Of a stretch of DNA of 64,000 bases, positions 21,851 to 32,714 are shown piece by piece. Source of the DNA: Solanum dulcamara (Eukaryota; Streptophyta; Magnoliopsida; Solanales; Solanaceae); the NCBI RefSeq assembly GCF_947179165.1, contig NC_077248.1:54669732-54733731 (forward strand), given 5' to 3'. The position numbers were made by a program, and so were the translations under genes. The notes under the pieces were generated by a model. It was not told the DNA's origin. It did not search any database and saw only the letters and a list, made by a program, of their open reading frames with translations. How positions within the stretch are numbered: position 1 is the stretch's first letter; the number at the start of each line of letters is the position of its first letter.

Positions 21851-24800
21851 TGTTACGGGTTTTTAACTTTGATGCTTATGCATTGCTTGATCCGGATGCC
21901 AACTTGTCTTTTGTTACTCCTTACATTGCTATGAGATTTGATGTGTGCCCCGAAGTCTTGTTATAGCCCTTTTCTGTTTATACTCCTGTTAATATTTCGG
22001 TGTTAGTGAAAAGAGTTTATAGAGATTATTCCATGTTGGTCTTGTATAAGTTTATCTTTTGTGATCTTGTTTAACTAGACATGACCAATTTTGTCCTTAT
22101 TCTTGTTATTTACATGCCTCTTATGCATCCATTGATCGTAGAATCCATAGGGTCAAGTGTCAATTTCTTAATGAGCCTATTCTTGAATGGAAAGGTAATG
22201 ATTTTGTGGTTAAGGGTTGATTCATCTCATGTCTTAAGGCCCAAAAAATGATTTCCAAAGGGTGCATTTATCATGTAGTGCAAGCTAGGGATGTTGATTC
22301 TAAAACTCCTACTCTTGATTCGGTCCTTATAGTTAATAAGTTTCCCGATGACTTTCTCGGTATTCCTCTTGAAAGGAAAATTAACTTTGGAATATATCTC
22401 CTTCCCGATACTCAACCTATTTCTATTTCTCCTTATCATATGGCTCCGGTGGAACTTAAGAAGTTGAAAAAGCAATTGAAGGATTTGTTTGGATAAGGTT
22501 TTCATAAGGCCAAATATATAACCATGGAGTGCTCCCGTGTTGTTTGTTAGGAAGAATGATGGGTCTCTCCGAATGTGTATTGATTACCGACAATTAAATA
22601 AGGTCACCATAAATAACAAATTTCCAATTCTGAGGATTGATGATTTGCTTGTTCAATTACAAGGGGCAAGTTACTTTTTGCTTTTCCCAAGACGGAGTGT
22701 CGAACAAGGTATGGTTAGTTTTAATTCTTAGGCATGTCATTTGGTTTGACTAATACTCCCGCTATCTTCATGAATTTGATCAATCATATTTTCAAGCCAT
22801 ACATAGACATATATTTTGTAGTGTTTATTGATGACATCTTAATTTACTCCCAAAATGAGAAAGATCATATGGGCTGCTTGAGAATTGTACTACAAATATT
22901 GAGGGACAAGCAACTATTTGCCAAGTTTAGTAAGTGTGAATTTTGTCTAAGAGAAGTTGTATTCCTTGGCCATGTGGTATCCGGTGATGGAACTAAGGTC
23001 GATCCAAAGAAAATGAAGGCGGTAAAGAATTGGCCTAAACCGTTGTCTCCTTTGGATATTAGAAGCTTTTTGGGATTGGTCGGATACTACAGAAGGTTTG
23101 TTGAAGGGTCCTCCTCTATTATTTACCTTTGACTAAGTTGACCCAAAAAAAGGTAAAATTTTAATGGTCAGATAAATGTGAGAAAAGTTTCCAAATATTG
23201 AAGGATCGTCTTACATTGGCTCCTATTTTGACTTTGCCTAGAGGTTTAAATGGTTTTGTCATTTATTGTGATGTCTCACATGCTGGTTTGGGTTTTGTTG
23301 AAACATGGTAAGGTTATAACATATTCCTCTAAACAACTTAAAGTGCACGAATGGACTATTTAACCCAAGATCTTGAACTTGCGGTGGTTGTATTCGCTTT
23401 AAAAATTTGGCGTCATTATATTTATGGGGTGCATATTAACGTGTTCAACAACCAAAAGATCTTGAAATATGTGTTTATCTAATAGGACTTGAATCTTAGG
23501 AAAATAAGGTGGCTTGAACTTCTAAAGGATTATGATATGAGTGTGTTGTACTATTTAGGTAAGGAAAATATTATGGCCGATGCTCTTAGTCGATTGTCCA
23601 TGGATAATGTTTCTCATGTTGAGTAAGGTAAGGAGTTGGTTAAGGATGTGTATATATTGACACGTTTAGGTGTGCATTTGATTGATTCCAATGAAGGAGG
23701 TGTTCTTGTGCAAAATGGCTTGGAATCATCTCTTGTGACAGATGTTAAGGCCAAACAAGATCATGATCTCTTTTTGGTTGCATTGAAGAAGTTGGTTGCT
23801 GAAAAATCCATTGAGGCTTTCTCCCATGGGGAGATGCAGTACTTCACCAATAAGGTTGTTTGTGTGTCCCTAATGTGGATGGACTAAGGAAATTGATATT
23901 TACTGAGGCCTATAGTTCTCGGTATTCGATCCATTTGGGATCTACCAAGATGTATCTTGATTTGAGAAAAGTGTATTGATGGAATGGTATGAATAAGGAC
24001 AGAGCGGAGTTCGTATCTAAGTATCCAAATTATCAACAAGTGAAATTTGAGCATAAAAAACTAGGAGGATTAGCTCAACACATTTATATTCCTACTTGGA
24101 AGTTAGAAGATGTGAATATGGACTTTCTGATGAGTTTGCCTCATACTAGATGGCAATATAATTCCATTTGTGTTGTTGTGGACCGAATGACTAAGTTGGC
24201 ACATTTTCTATCTGTTAAAACTTCTTATGTTATTGAAAACTATGCTAAGTTGTACATTCGGGAATTGGTAAAGCTTTATGGTGTTTCCTTGTCTATTATA
24301 CCGGATTGAGGTACTCAATTCACTTCACATTTTTGGAAGTCGTTTCAAAAAGGTCTTGGTATGAAAGTCAAGTTAAGTATCGCTTTTCATTCTTAAATCG
24401 ATGGACATGTCAAAAGAACAACACAAACTTTGAAGGATATGTTGAGGGCGTGTATGATTTATTTAAAAGGAAGTTGGGATGATTATTTTTCATTGATTGA
24501 GTTTGCCTACAATAATAGTTATTACTCTATCATCCAAATGGCTTCTTTTGAAGCCTTGTTTGGAAGATGATATAGGTCCCAGTGGGATGGTTTGAAGTGG
24601 GTGAGATGGAATTGATTGGTCCCTATTTGGTAGTAGATGCAATGGGGAAGGTAAGGCTCATTAGAGAAAGATTGAAGATGGCTCAAAGTCACCAAGTCAT
24701 ATTCAGACATAAAAAGAAGAGACCTTGAATTTGATATGGATGATTGGGTATATTTGAAGATTTCTCCTATAAAGGGCTTAATGCATTTTGTTAAGAAACA

Positions 24801-25166
24801 AAATTGAGTCCTAGATATATAAGACCCTATAAAATATTCAAGTGTGTTGTCAAGGTGGCATATGAGATAGATTTTCCATTTGAGTTGACTATGGTTCATC
24901 CGATATTTCACGTGTCTATGTTGAGAAAGTTTGTGGGTGACCCAAATTCTATTGTACCATTGGAGAATGTGAACATTGAAGAGAACTTGACTTATGAGGC
25001 AGCTCTGGTGGAAATCTTAAACCAGCAAGTAAAGAGATTAAAAAACAAAGAGGTTGGGTCTGTCAAGGTATTGTGGAGAAATCAACAAATAGAGAGTGAT
25101 ACATGAGAAGTGGAAGCGGACATTATAAAGCATTATCCATTTCTCTTTCCTTTCACTCAAGCCTAA
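21851..25166 (+). pseudogene. Gypsy A pol: protease, RT, RNase H, integrase, chromo-like tail
   Basis: Protease: YALLDPDANLSFVTPY (about 21878-21925), the usual LLDPGATLSFVTP site changed. RT 22250-23132: [20 protein letters not shown], then about 55 bases missing near 22682, which removes the SKIDL block and the first catalytic Asp; then [12 protein letters not shown] and [18 protein letters not shown] with the two palm Asp kept. RNase H 23150-23620: GFVIYCDVSHAGLG, ENIMADALSRL. Integrase 23880-24560: the zinc-binding site is damaged (first His is Tyr in AYSSRYSIHLG; both Cys are Tyr in KYPNYQQVK); VVVDRMTKLAHF keeps the first Asp; IIPD is followed by a stop; the Glu is Lys in DGHVKRTTQTL. 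The tail 24804-25166 has YEAALVEILNQQVKRLKNKE and VKVLWRNQ, the chromodomain-like end. The stop is TAA 25164-25166. Confidence 0.88.
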
Positions 25167-25393
25167 GGTACTAAGTTGTTCATGCTCAGATTGAATAAAC
25201 TCCTACATTTCAGTTTTGTATGTCTTTCATATGCATGTATGTTACAACGTTAGTTTTAAAGTTATGATTTATGTTAAGATTTAAAATGTCATGGTTTATG
25301 CTTTGCTATGTGTCATTGTATTCATATTGTATTGCTATTCATCGTTCCTATCTTTCCATTCTAGTTGAATCTCAATCATGGATGAATATTCCC

Positions 25394-25404
25394 AAGGGGG
25401 AGAT
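25394..25404 (+). promoter_or_regulatory. Polypurine tract of gypsy A
   Basis: AAGGGGGAGAT, two bases before the 3' LTR start at 25407. Primes plus-strand synthesis. Confidence 0.85.
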
Positions 25405-25406
25405 AT

Positions 25407-27475
25407 TGTAAGACATCGGAAGTTAAAAAGTCAAATGAAAGAGAATTAAAGGAAATTTGGGCAATCCCTAAGTATACGAGTGGGTCTACAACTCGTACGG
25501 ACCCTTACGAGTCATAGAAGTGATTTATGGAAGTGAACCTGGGGTTGGTAAATTTTATAAGTGAAATGTGTGGGTCTACGGAATATATGACTCGTAGAAG
25601 TCATCTGTAGTGCAGCGTTTGAACTACTGCAACTATTGAGTCTCGGAACCCACTCTACGACTCAATAGGACAAGTCGTAGTCTAGTTGAAGAGTCGTAAC
25701 ACTGACTCGTAATGAAACTTCAGAGGTTCAAAATATGTAGGTTCTTAGACCTGCATGATGACGAGGGTCTATGACCTGTAAACATTTTGACAAGTCATAA
25801 TAACAACTCGTAGAGAAAGTTTAGAGACTCTAAAGTTAGGGTCTCTGTAGAGATGTAGGACGACTCATCATAGCGAGTCGTAGGATTCTATGCGAGTTGT
25901 AAGACCCAAATTTGTAAGGTAAAATCCGAAGTTTAATGAAGGGTATTTTCATATTTTCCCAAGTTCGGTTTAATGAACCTAGAAAATTTTATGGCCAAGT
26001 TCAAAGCTTATAATTACCCAACCATTCAAATTCCCCTCCTATTCTAATTTATTCTCATAAATTCCCTAAGGCAAGATTACCAAATATCTCTCAAGTTCCT
26101 CCCACGATTCCAAGCTAGGGTTTCAAGTCCATCAAGGTTCTTCTTCAAATTCTGAGTTGATTACATCAAGGTATGTTGGATTGATCCATAGGTTCCTTTC
26201 ACTCATAGAGTCCCAAGGTTTTTCTCAAAGATTTCTTGAATTTTAATTACTTTTGAACCATAGTTTTTATGAATTGCATTGGCCTGTTTCAAATTATGTT
26301 TTGACTATTATTAATGCTCATCATAAGTATGATTCTACATATATTGTATTATTTCAAGAATTAATTATGATCATGGACTACAATTATGTTCAAGATATGA
26401 ATTTCATGCAAATTATGAAGAAAGGCGACTTATATCCTTAAGTGGTGACCTAGGAACCTAATGACATAAAATATGCAAGTATGATTTGTAATGTTGAAAG
26501 GCTTTTACTCACATTTCAATTATGACATGAAAATTAGTTATCTATAAGTGCTAAACCTATGAACAAGTTTATGATATATGTAAAGAATGATTACTATGTG
26601 ATGTATTTTGTGGGATTTGACTTAGCACCGAATGAGGCTTGAGGTTGGGGCTCGACCTATGAGGTCCTTATAAAGTATCTAGTCTCATTACTACGTGTCA
26701 CCGTAGGATTTTCCTATATGGACTAGCTAGTGGATCCACATATAGCACATGTTCATGACACCTGCCTAGAGGGGTAGAGTCTACCTTTACAAGTAGATTT
26801 CCTTTTCTTCCATTGTACGAGGATACATCGAGATATCATGTTATAGCTTGCACGGTCTTATTGTCAGTTATGGTTCTATCCCATATAAGTATCCTCTCTT
26901 TATGTTCTTTTATGATTTTGATTACGTTTCTTCAATGCTTTGATCAAATTATGGTTTTCTTATGACTCTACTTATTCTCTTTTATCATATATGTTATTTG
27001 AAAATTTCATCCTATGATTTATATTGCATGGCACGCCCACATACTTAGTACATTCAAATATAATAGATTATATTTGTTGCTTATATTATCTCATAATATA
27101 GGGGTTGAGGATCACATTCCTTCCACTCTAGTTGAGTTTCTATCCTATGAAGATTGGTGAGTCCTCATCTACCGAGGGAGAGTTATGAGTTTGTTTTATT
27201 TCAAAGAATTTTGTTATATTCCTATTGAGGGTTAGCTAGAGACATGTCTTAGCCCCCGCCCATCTCAAATTTAAAGGCATTATTGGACAAATGATATATA
27301 TTCTATGTATTCAAGCTTACACTCTATTTTATGATTTATTTTTTGATAATCTTTCCTATGTTATTTCCGCTTTAATTTATCTTATGCATGCTTATGATAT
27401 GTCAAGATCCTTGGTTGGAGACCTTTGGGATTTTGATCTCCATGTTACGAATAGGCCCTGGATTGGATCGTTACA
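25407..27475 (+). repeat. 3' LTR of gypsy A
   Basis: TGTAAGACATCGG...GTTACA, 2069 bp, collinear with 18424-20473 over its length. Small indels and many substitutions separate the two. Confidence 0.92.
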
Positions 27476-27480
27476 TGACC

Positions 27481-29430
27481 ACTCCTAGGTTCCCACCAAA
27501 TCTCCTTATCAATATTATCCCTAGCTTGTAGCATCTTCTTTCAGAGTAGTGAACCTCCCCTTCATCCAACAATTTGAGGGCTATGCCTCTTGGAATATTT
27601 ATTCCACATAAAGTTTGACCATAATGTGCTCTTTGTTCTAAAATTCCACCACAATTTAGTAAATAAAGCTTTAGAAACATCAAACAAGGATCTAAAACCA
27701 AGACTCCCTTCTTCCTTAGGCAAACAAATATCCTCCCAAGCAACCCAGTATTTAGGTTTTCCTTCCTCCTTGACATTCCATAGGAATTTTGCAAAAATTC
27801 TATAGATTTATTTGATCACACATATAGGGGGAACAATAACTGAGAAAAGGTAGATAGAAATACTCTGTAATACATTTGATATCCGAACAACTTTACCCCC
27901 AAAATATAGTAATTTTCCTTTCCACAATTGCACCTTCTTCTGAACTTTCTTAATCATCTCCTTATAATGAACTTTTTTCTTCTTTACATGTCTAATAGGA
28001 CAACCAAAAAGGAAACTTATCTCTAGTCAATCCAATAGCCTCCTCCATCACCTGAACATGATTTTGTGCTGCCTTTTTTAATTTATAAAAAAACCTTTTC
28101 TCCATATTAATCTTCTGTCCTAACTAGTGTTCATATTCTTTCAATACCCCCATCAAAATTAGTAAGGACTATTTATCAGCTGCAACAAGAATAATGATAT
28201 CATCTGCATAAGTATGATGATTTAGATTGTCACTCCAATTTGGCATCCCATAACCTTTGAAATCAGTATAAGAGATTAATTGATTCAAGGCCCTAAATAA
28301 CACCTCTGCTGCTAAAATGAATAAAGCAGGTGATAAAGGATCCTCTTGCTTAACTCCTCTAGTGGAATGAAAGAATCCATGGAACTTCCATTGAGTATCA
28401 ATTATTAGCAATAAGCCTCCATATCAAATCCACCACCCTAGCTTCAAAGCCTATTTGTTCTAGCATTTTTATTAGGAACCTCCAATCTACTCTGTCATAA
28501 GCTTTGGCCATATCCAGCTTGATTACAACATTGACAGGTTTTTCTCTCTTTCTAATATCACTAATGATTTTTTGGGCCAAAAGAATATTTTCAGAAATGT
28601 TCCTGCCTTTTATAAAATCAGACTGATTATGAGAGATCAATCTTTGTAATGTGTCTTCTAATCTATCATGAAGAGTCCTGGATATCACCTTGTTAATGAA
28701 GTTGCTTAAACTATCTCCTCTCAAATCTGAGAAGGTTTGAACATGATCTCTTTTATGGATTAAAACCAAATTAGTATGAGTTATGGATTTGGGTAATGAA
28801 TCAGCCTTAAAATAAGCCTGTACAATACCAATCAAGTCATCTCCAAAAATATTCAAGTAAAAATTGAAAGAAATATCCAGTGAAACTATCATGGTCACAA
28901 GCACTATCCCAATTTACTTCAACTACCACTTTCTTTATCTTGGTAGCATTAGGGATAACATTTAACAAGGCATTATCTTCAGCATTCACCTGAGGTTAAA
29001 TAGGTTTAAGAAGAAACATATTATTATCTGTCCCAGAATCAATTTAAGAGCTTCCGTAGCTATATTTTCTTCATATTCAACCCAACTTCCATCTTCTTTG
29101 AGGATTCTCTTCAGAGTTAATTTATTCGTTTTTCCCTTCACTATGCTATAGAAATATTTTTTATTCTTATCACCCTTTGCAAATCACTGAATACTAGCCT
29201 TTTGCCTCCAGAATTCCTTCTCATAGTGAAGTATTTTCTAAACTCGGGTTGTGCTAGCTGTAGAATAGACATATTAGTGGCAGTGGGTTGTAGCTCAAAT
29301 AAGCCCTCTTTCATCTTCATGATTTCCTCTCTAATCAACAACTATTTGAATAAATCCCCAAACTTCTCTCTACTCCATTTAGACATAGAAAGTTTAGTCA
29401 TTTTCATTCTCAGTTTCCATTGAAACAAAT
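27481..29430 (-). pseudogene. LINE A reverse transcriptase
   Basis: From 5' to 3' on the minus strand: a linker with QKASIQ, stop, FAKGDKNKKYFYSIVKGK (about 29220-29120); KSITHTNLVLIHKRDHVQTF; LISHNQSDFIKGRNISENIL; catalytic motif A KLDMAKAYDRVDWRFL (about 28530-28480); motif B STRGVKQEDPLSPALFIL (about 28370-28310), where the family norm is QGDPLSP, so Gly is Glu; motif C HHTYADDIIIL (about 28225-28190), which keeps both Asp. Thumb and connection follow, with KLLDEGEVHYSERR and IWWEPRSG at the gypsy A insertion. At least three frames are needed. The protein would copy LINE RNA at the nicked target. Confidence 0.88.
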
Positions 29431-29439
29431 GTTAGAAGG

Positions 29440-30200
29440 ATATTCAACAGTCTAGTTCTCCCTTACCACCTCCTTAAAATCTTCTCTAGTAGTTCAGAAT
29501 TTTAAAAACCTAAAAGGTTTTATACATTTTTGAGCACTTCCACCATAAGAGAGAATCATAGAGGCATGGTCAGAACTAGTCTTGGCAAGATGTTGGAGAT
29601 CCAAGTTTTCCACCAACATCTGAAAAGTTTGATTGGAGATAATTCTATCAAGACTTTTAAAAATACAGTCTTCATCAGATCTTCCATTCCACCAAGTGAA
29701 AGGACTACTAGAGAAAGTAGTATCATACAATTCACAAGATTTAATACAACAAGAAAAATCTTCATACTCTTGGGGAAATACAGGAAGACCCCCTATCTTC
29801 TCTTCTTCATTAAAGATAACATTGAAATCTCCTTCAACTAACCATGGAATAATAAAGTTATAATTAATGAAATACAGAGAATCTCATAATTCCAATCTTT
29901 TATCAGTAGAATATTTAGCATAAATCATAGTTGTAAGAAACTGTTTATCATCTTCCAGGATCAATTGAAGAGAAATTTGTTGGTCAACATCATATATCAC
30001 CCCCACTTGGATATGTTCTCTCACAAAGATCCAAATCTGACCATTGGAATTGTAATTAGCATAACTTATTTCCAATCTTCTGTTATAAATTTGAATTTGG
30101 CTAGTGTCTTGAAAAGTTCCATTAAAACAATTAGGAAAAACTTGTGATGTCTGTGAAGCATTTGAACTCTATGAAATGCATTCTGAGTTCTCACATATCT
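29440..30200 (-). pseudogene. LINE A endonuclease
   Basis: APE-type endonuclease domain of L1-clade elements. Minus-strand segments: YANYNSNGQIWIFVREHIQV (about 30065-30005), FLTTMIYAKYS, WLVEGDFNVIFNEEEKIGG (about 29860-29800, with the GDFN motif), YDTTFSSSPFTWWNGRSDED (about 29730-29670), SLDRIISNQTF and SSDHASMIL (about 29565-29540). The GDFN, LDR and SDH residues that bind metal and make the nick are all present. A stop after STDKRLEL and a frame change before GDFN break it. The N-terminal LLWN motif is not clear in this copy. Confidence 0.85.
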
Positions 30201-32491
30201 AATATTCCATAATAGAGCTTTAATCATTTAAAAGATGCCTTCCCAACCCTCTTGGCTTATATCCTTGTAGGTTTAAGTTTTGTCTCTATCTTCCCTTTAC
30301 CTTTTTAGACTTAGATAAACCTTGAGGGGATAATCCATCCAATTTAAGAACCTCTTCTGCATTTAGCTAACTATTAACTTCCTCATTATCTTCATAACAA
30401 TCATCTTGTTAGATAGCTAGTTGCATTTACTCCTTTACATGGTATGATACCAAGGTATGTAGTTTCTCCATGGGTGGAGATTTTTGACCTCCATTATAGT
30501 TATTAATCAAAGATATACATTCTGCATTAATGATGATTAAGCTATTTTCCTCTGCAATACTAGTAGGAGGGTACTGCCATTCACATGTTTCCCCAGCCAC
30601 CATTTGAAGAGGAGTATGATACTTAGCTTCTGTCAATTCTCTTCTTAGATTAACTTGAGCCTCATCCTTCTTCACCATAACTAGTACTAAAGATGTCTTA
30701 TTTTCTTCTTCCTTCATTTTTTTGTTCTCATGTATTAATGTTTGTTGTTCTCCTTCTTCTTTGTCAGTAGATATTGCTGATTCTACTGCTGAATTACCTT
30801 GTACCTTCTGCATTATAGGACCAATGTCTCCCGACTGCTGTAAGTGATGGTTTTCTCCTTTCTTAATAGTTGACTTCTCATTCCTTTCTCTTATTGTGTC
30901 CCTACTAGGGAGGTAACACCTCTTATGTTATCTTTGCTACTCTCTTGCCATGTCCATATTTGTTTCTCCATATATTCCTTCTCTGTAGTTGCTGCTTATG
31001 ATATGTCTTATTCATTTTTTCCACTTACAGGTACTTTATTAGAAAGCTGGTGCTGACGACATATAGTTAATACATTATCCGATTTCCCATCCCTACCTCA
31101 TTTGTCTCTACATTAGCATTATTTATTGGACTTTTGTTATTCTCAAAATCTCTATTGCCCTTCTCCTTGTGATTTGCAAAGGCTTGTGATATCCACTCCT
31201 TTCTAGAAGAGTAGTCTTGACCATATTTACATGATGAATCATGTAATCCCTTTTCCTCATGTCTTTTAACCTCCATTATTTCCTTTCCTCTTCCTTCTCC
31301 CTCTTGATCCTCCACTATATTGGCATCAACAAGTGCAACCAAGGCATTGTTGGAACTACCCTTTCTAGTAATAATTGAGGTTTGAATATGAGACCTTTCA
31401 ATCATACCTCCTTCTTAATTAAATCTCCTGTTAGTAGGGTTCTAATAGCTTCGGATCACCCTTTTCCTTCTTGTTGTAACAAGCTTGCTAGTATCCTCAA
31501 TCCTCCCACAATGATCTCTACATGAATTTCAACCTCAATTGTTTTCATCAATTTGGGATGTAAAACTCTACACTCAGTTTCTACATGTCCTTGAAGTTTA
31601 CAGTTCCTCCAAAATCTAGGCATTATATCATATTAATCCTTGACATATTCCAATCGAGACTCCTTTGTATGCTCATTAATAATCTCCATCTCCAGTTATT
31701 TAGGAAAATCCTATAGTAAATCAACTGTACCTTGATCCTAGCACAATTAGGTCTAGTCTTGTTGATAGTATCCATGTATAAATGAAGGGGGCTTACCTAC
31801 AGCAGATATAATAGAGAACAAGTCTTTTTTTACAAAAACATTGGCTTAAGATCAAGAAAGGATATCCAAGCCATGGTCTGTGTCATTTATTCATCTACCT
31901 TGAACTTAGCATCATAAATCAGAGGTCTCATAGAATAAGAGTATCCATCTTTAGCCAATATATAGTAGATACTTTTTGACATCAAGCTTTTGAAATCTTC
32001 CTGATGATCTAGACAAATTAGAATGTGTCTTCTCCTTAATAATCCAATCTTGTAGTCGCCTTTGATATTGCATTGTCTAGGGATTATAGATCTAAGTTTT
32101 TCTAAATCTGTCAACCCATACGAGAACTTACCAACCACTGCAAACTATAGATTTTCTATAATGTGCATGTGTTCTACTTTATCTTCAGTACACATAATTC
32201 TTGGTACTCCATTAATATATTCAATTGTCTCCACTGGACTGGGTCCACTCCAGTGGGATAAATAACATGCTGGTTTTGCATTTTGAGAACATTGGCATAG
32301 TTATCACTTTAAGGTTGATCATCAGTAGGCAAACCATTAGGCAAAACAGTAGGCACGTTGGTAACAGTAGGGTTATTAACATCATAAATTGAAGGCAAAC
32401 TATTGAGATTTAAATAGGGGAACTTGGAATCTCACAACAAACTCGACTAGTCAGCCCCATGACCAGGCTAACCAGTGGCAGAAGTGGCCAT
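30201..32491 (-). pseudogene. LINE A ORF1 (DUF4283, CCHC-type region)
   Basis: ATG at 32491 (MATSATG, then TAG) starts the usual leader, which includes NSLPSIYDVNNPTVTNVPTV and VIYPTGVDPVQWRQLN. The conserved DUF4283 domain at 32138-31887 reads MVGKFSYGLTDLEKLRSIIP, CNIKGDYKIGLLRRRHILIC, YYILAKDGYSYSMRPLIYDA and KFKVDE. A remnant of the zinc-knuckle part may lie near 31640-31560. Hydrophilic, Glu/Lys-rich pieces follow at 31405-31067 and 30813-30427, typical of the variable C-terminal half. ORF1 proteins bind LINE RNA. Stops and frame changes occur throughout. Confidence 0.7.
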
Positions 32492-32714
32492 AGTCAATGA
32501 TTAGGTCAACGTGAATAGCTGACAGTGGCAAGTTATCAATATTAGTAATTGTATTATACTTTATCTAATAAATATTGAAAAGTGATTAATTGATATTCAC
32601 ATTTAACAAATTATCTTAATTGATATGTTTACATTGTGAAACGTATATATTGATAAAGTTTAATGAAATATGTGGCATAACTATCTTTTGGAAAAAATTA
32701 TCTAAATACACCAA
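32492..32714. repeat. Left flank of gypsy B, part of the GATGTATC-rich repeat
   Basis: Short AT-rich sequence ending TTTTGGAAAAAATTATCTAAATACACCAA. This fits upstream of the sequence at 46278 onward, as if one repeat had been split by gypsy B. The fit rests on my recollection of the repeat's usual order. Confidence 0.4.

Larger units (their letters stand above)
18424..27475 (+). mobile_element. Gypsy A: full-length Tekay-type chromovirus
   Basis: A 9052 bp element: LTR 18424-20473, primer site, gag-pol, polypurine tract, LTR 25407-27475. The exact 5 bp duplication TGACC lies at 18419-18423 and 27476-27480. The domain order gag, protease, RT, RNase H, integrase, chromodomain-like tail marks a chromovirus of the Tekay/Del lineage. 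The LTRs differ at many positions by eye (roughly 15 percent in the first 80 bases) and the coding part has dozens of stops, so the insertion is old. It sits in LINE A in the opposite orientation. Confidence 0.93.
17000..32491 (-). mobile_element. LINE A, L1-type, split by gypsy A
   Basis: A near full-length non-LTR element on the minus strand: ORF1 (32491 downward), endonuclease, reverse transcriptase, zf-RVT and RNase H (to about 17000). Gypsy A (18424-27475) plus one copy of its TGACC duplication interrupts it. With those removed, the two sides read on in one frame: WWEPRSG before the site, WFDNWSQLGAMYY after it. Many stops and frameshifts show an old copy. I could not find a poly-A tail or LINE target duplication. 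Confidence 0.85.

Noticed and set aside
29530..29841. 103-codon plus-strand frame opposite the LINE A endonuclease
   Set aside because: The minus strand has GDFN, FTWWNGR, LDR and SDH motifs; the plus frame has none.
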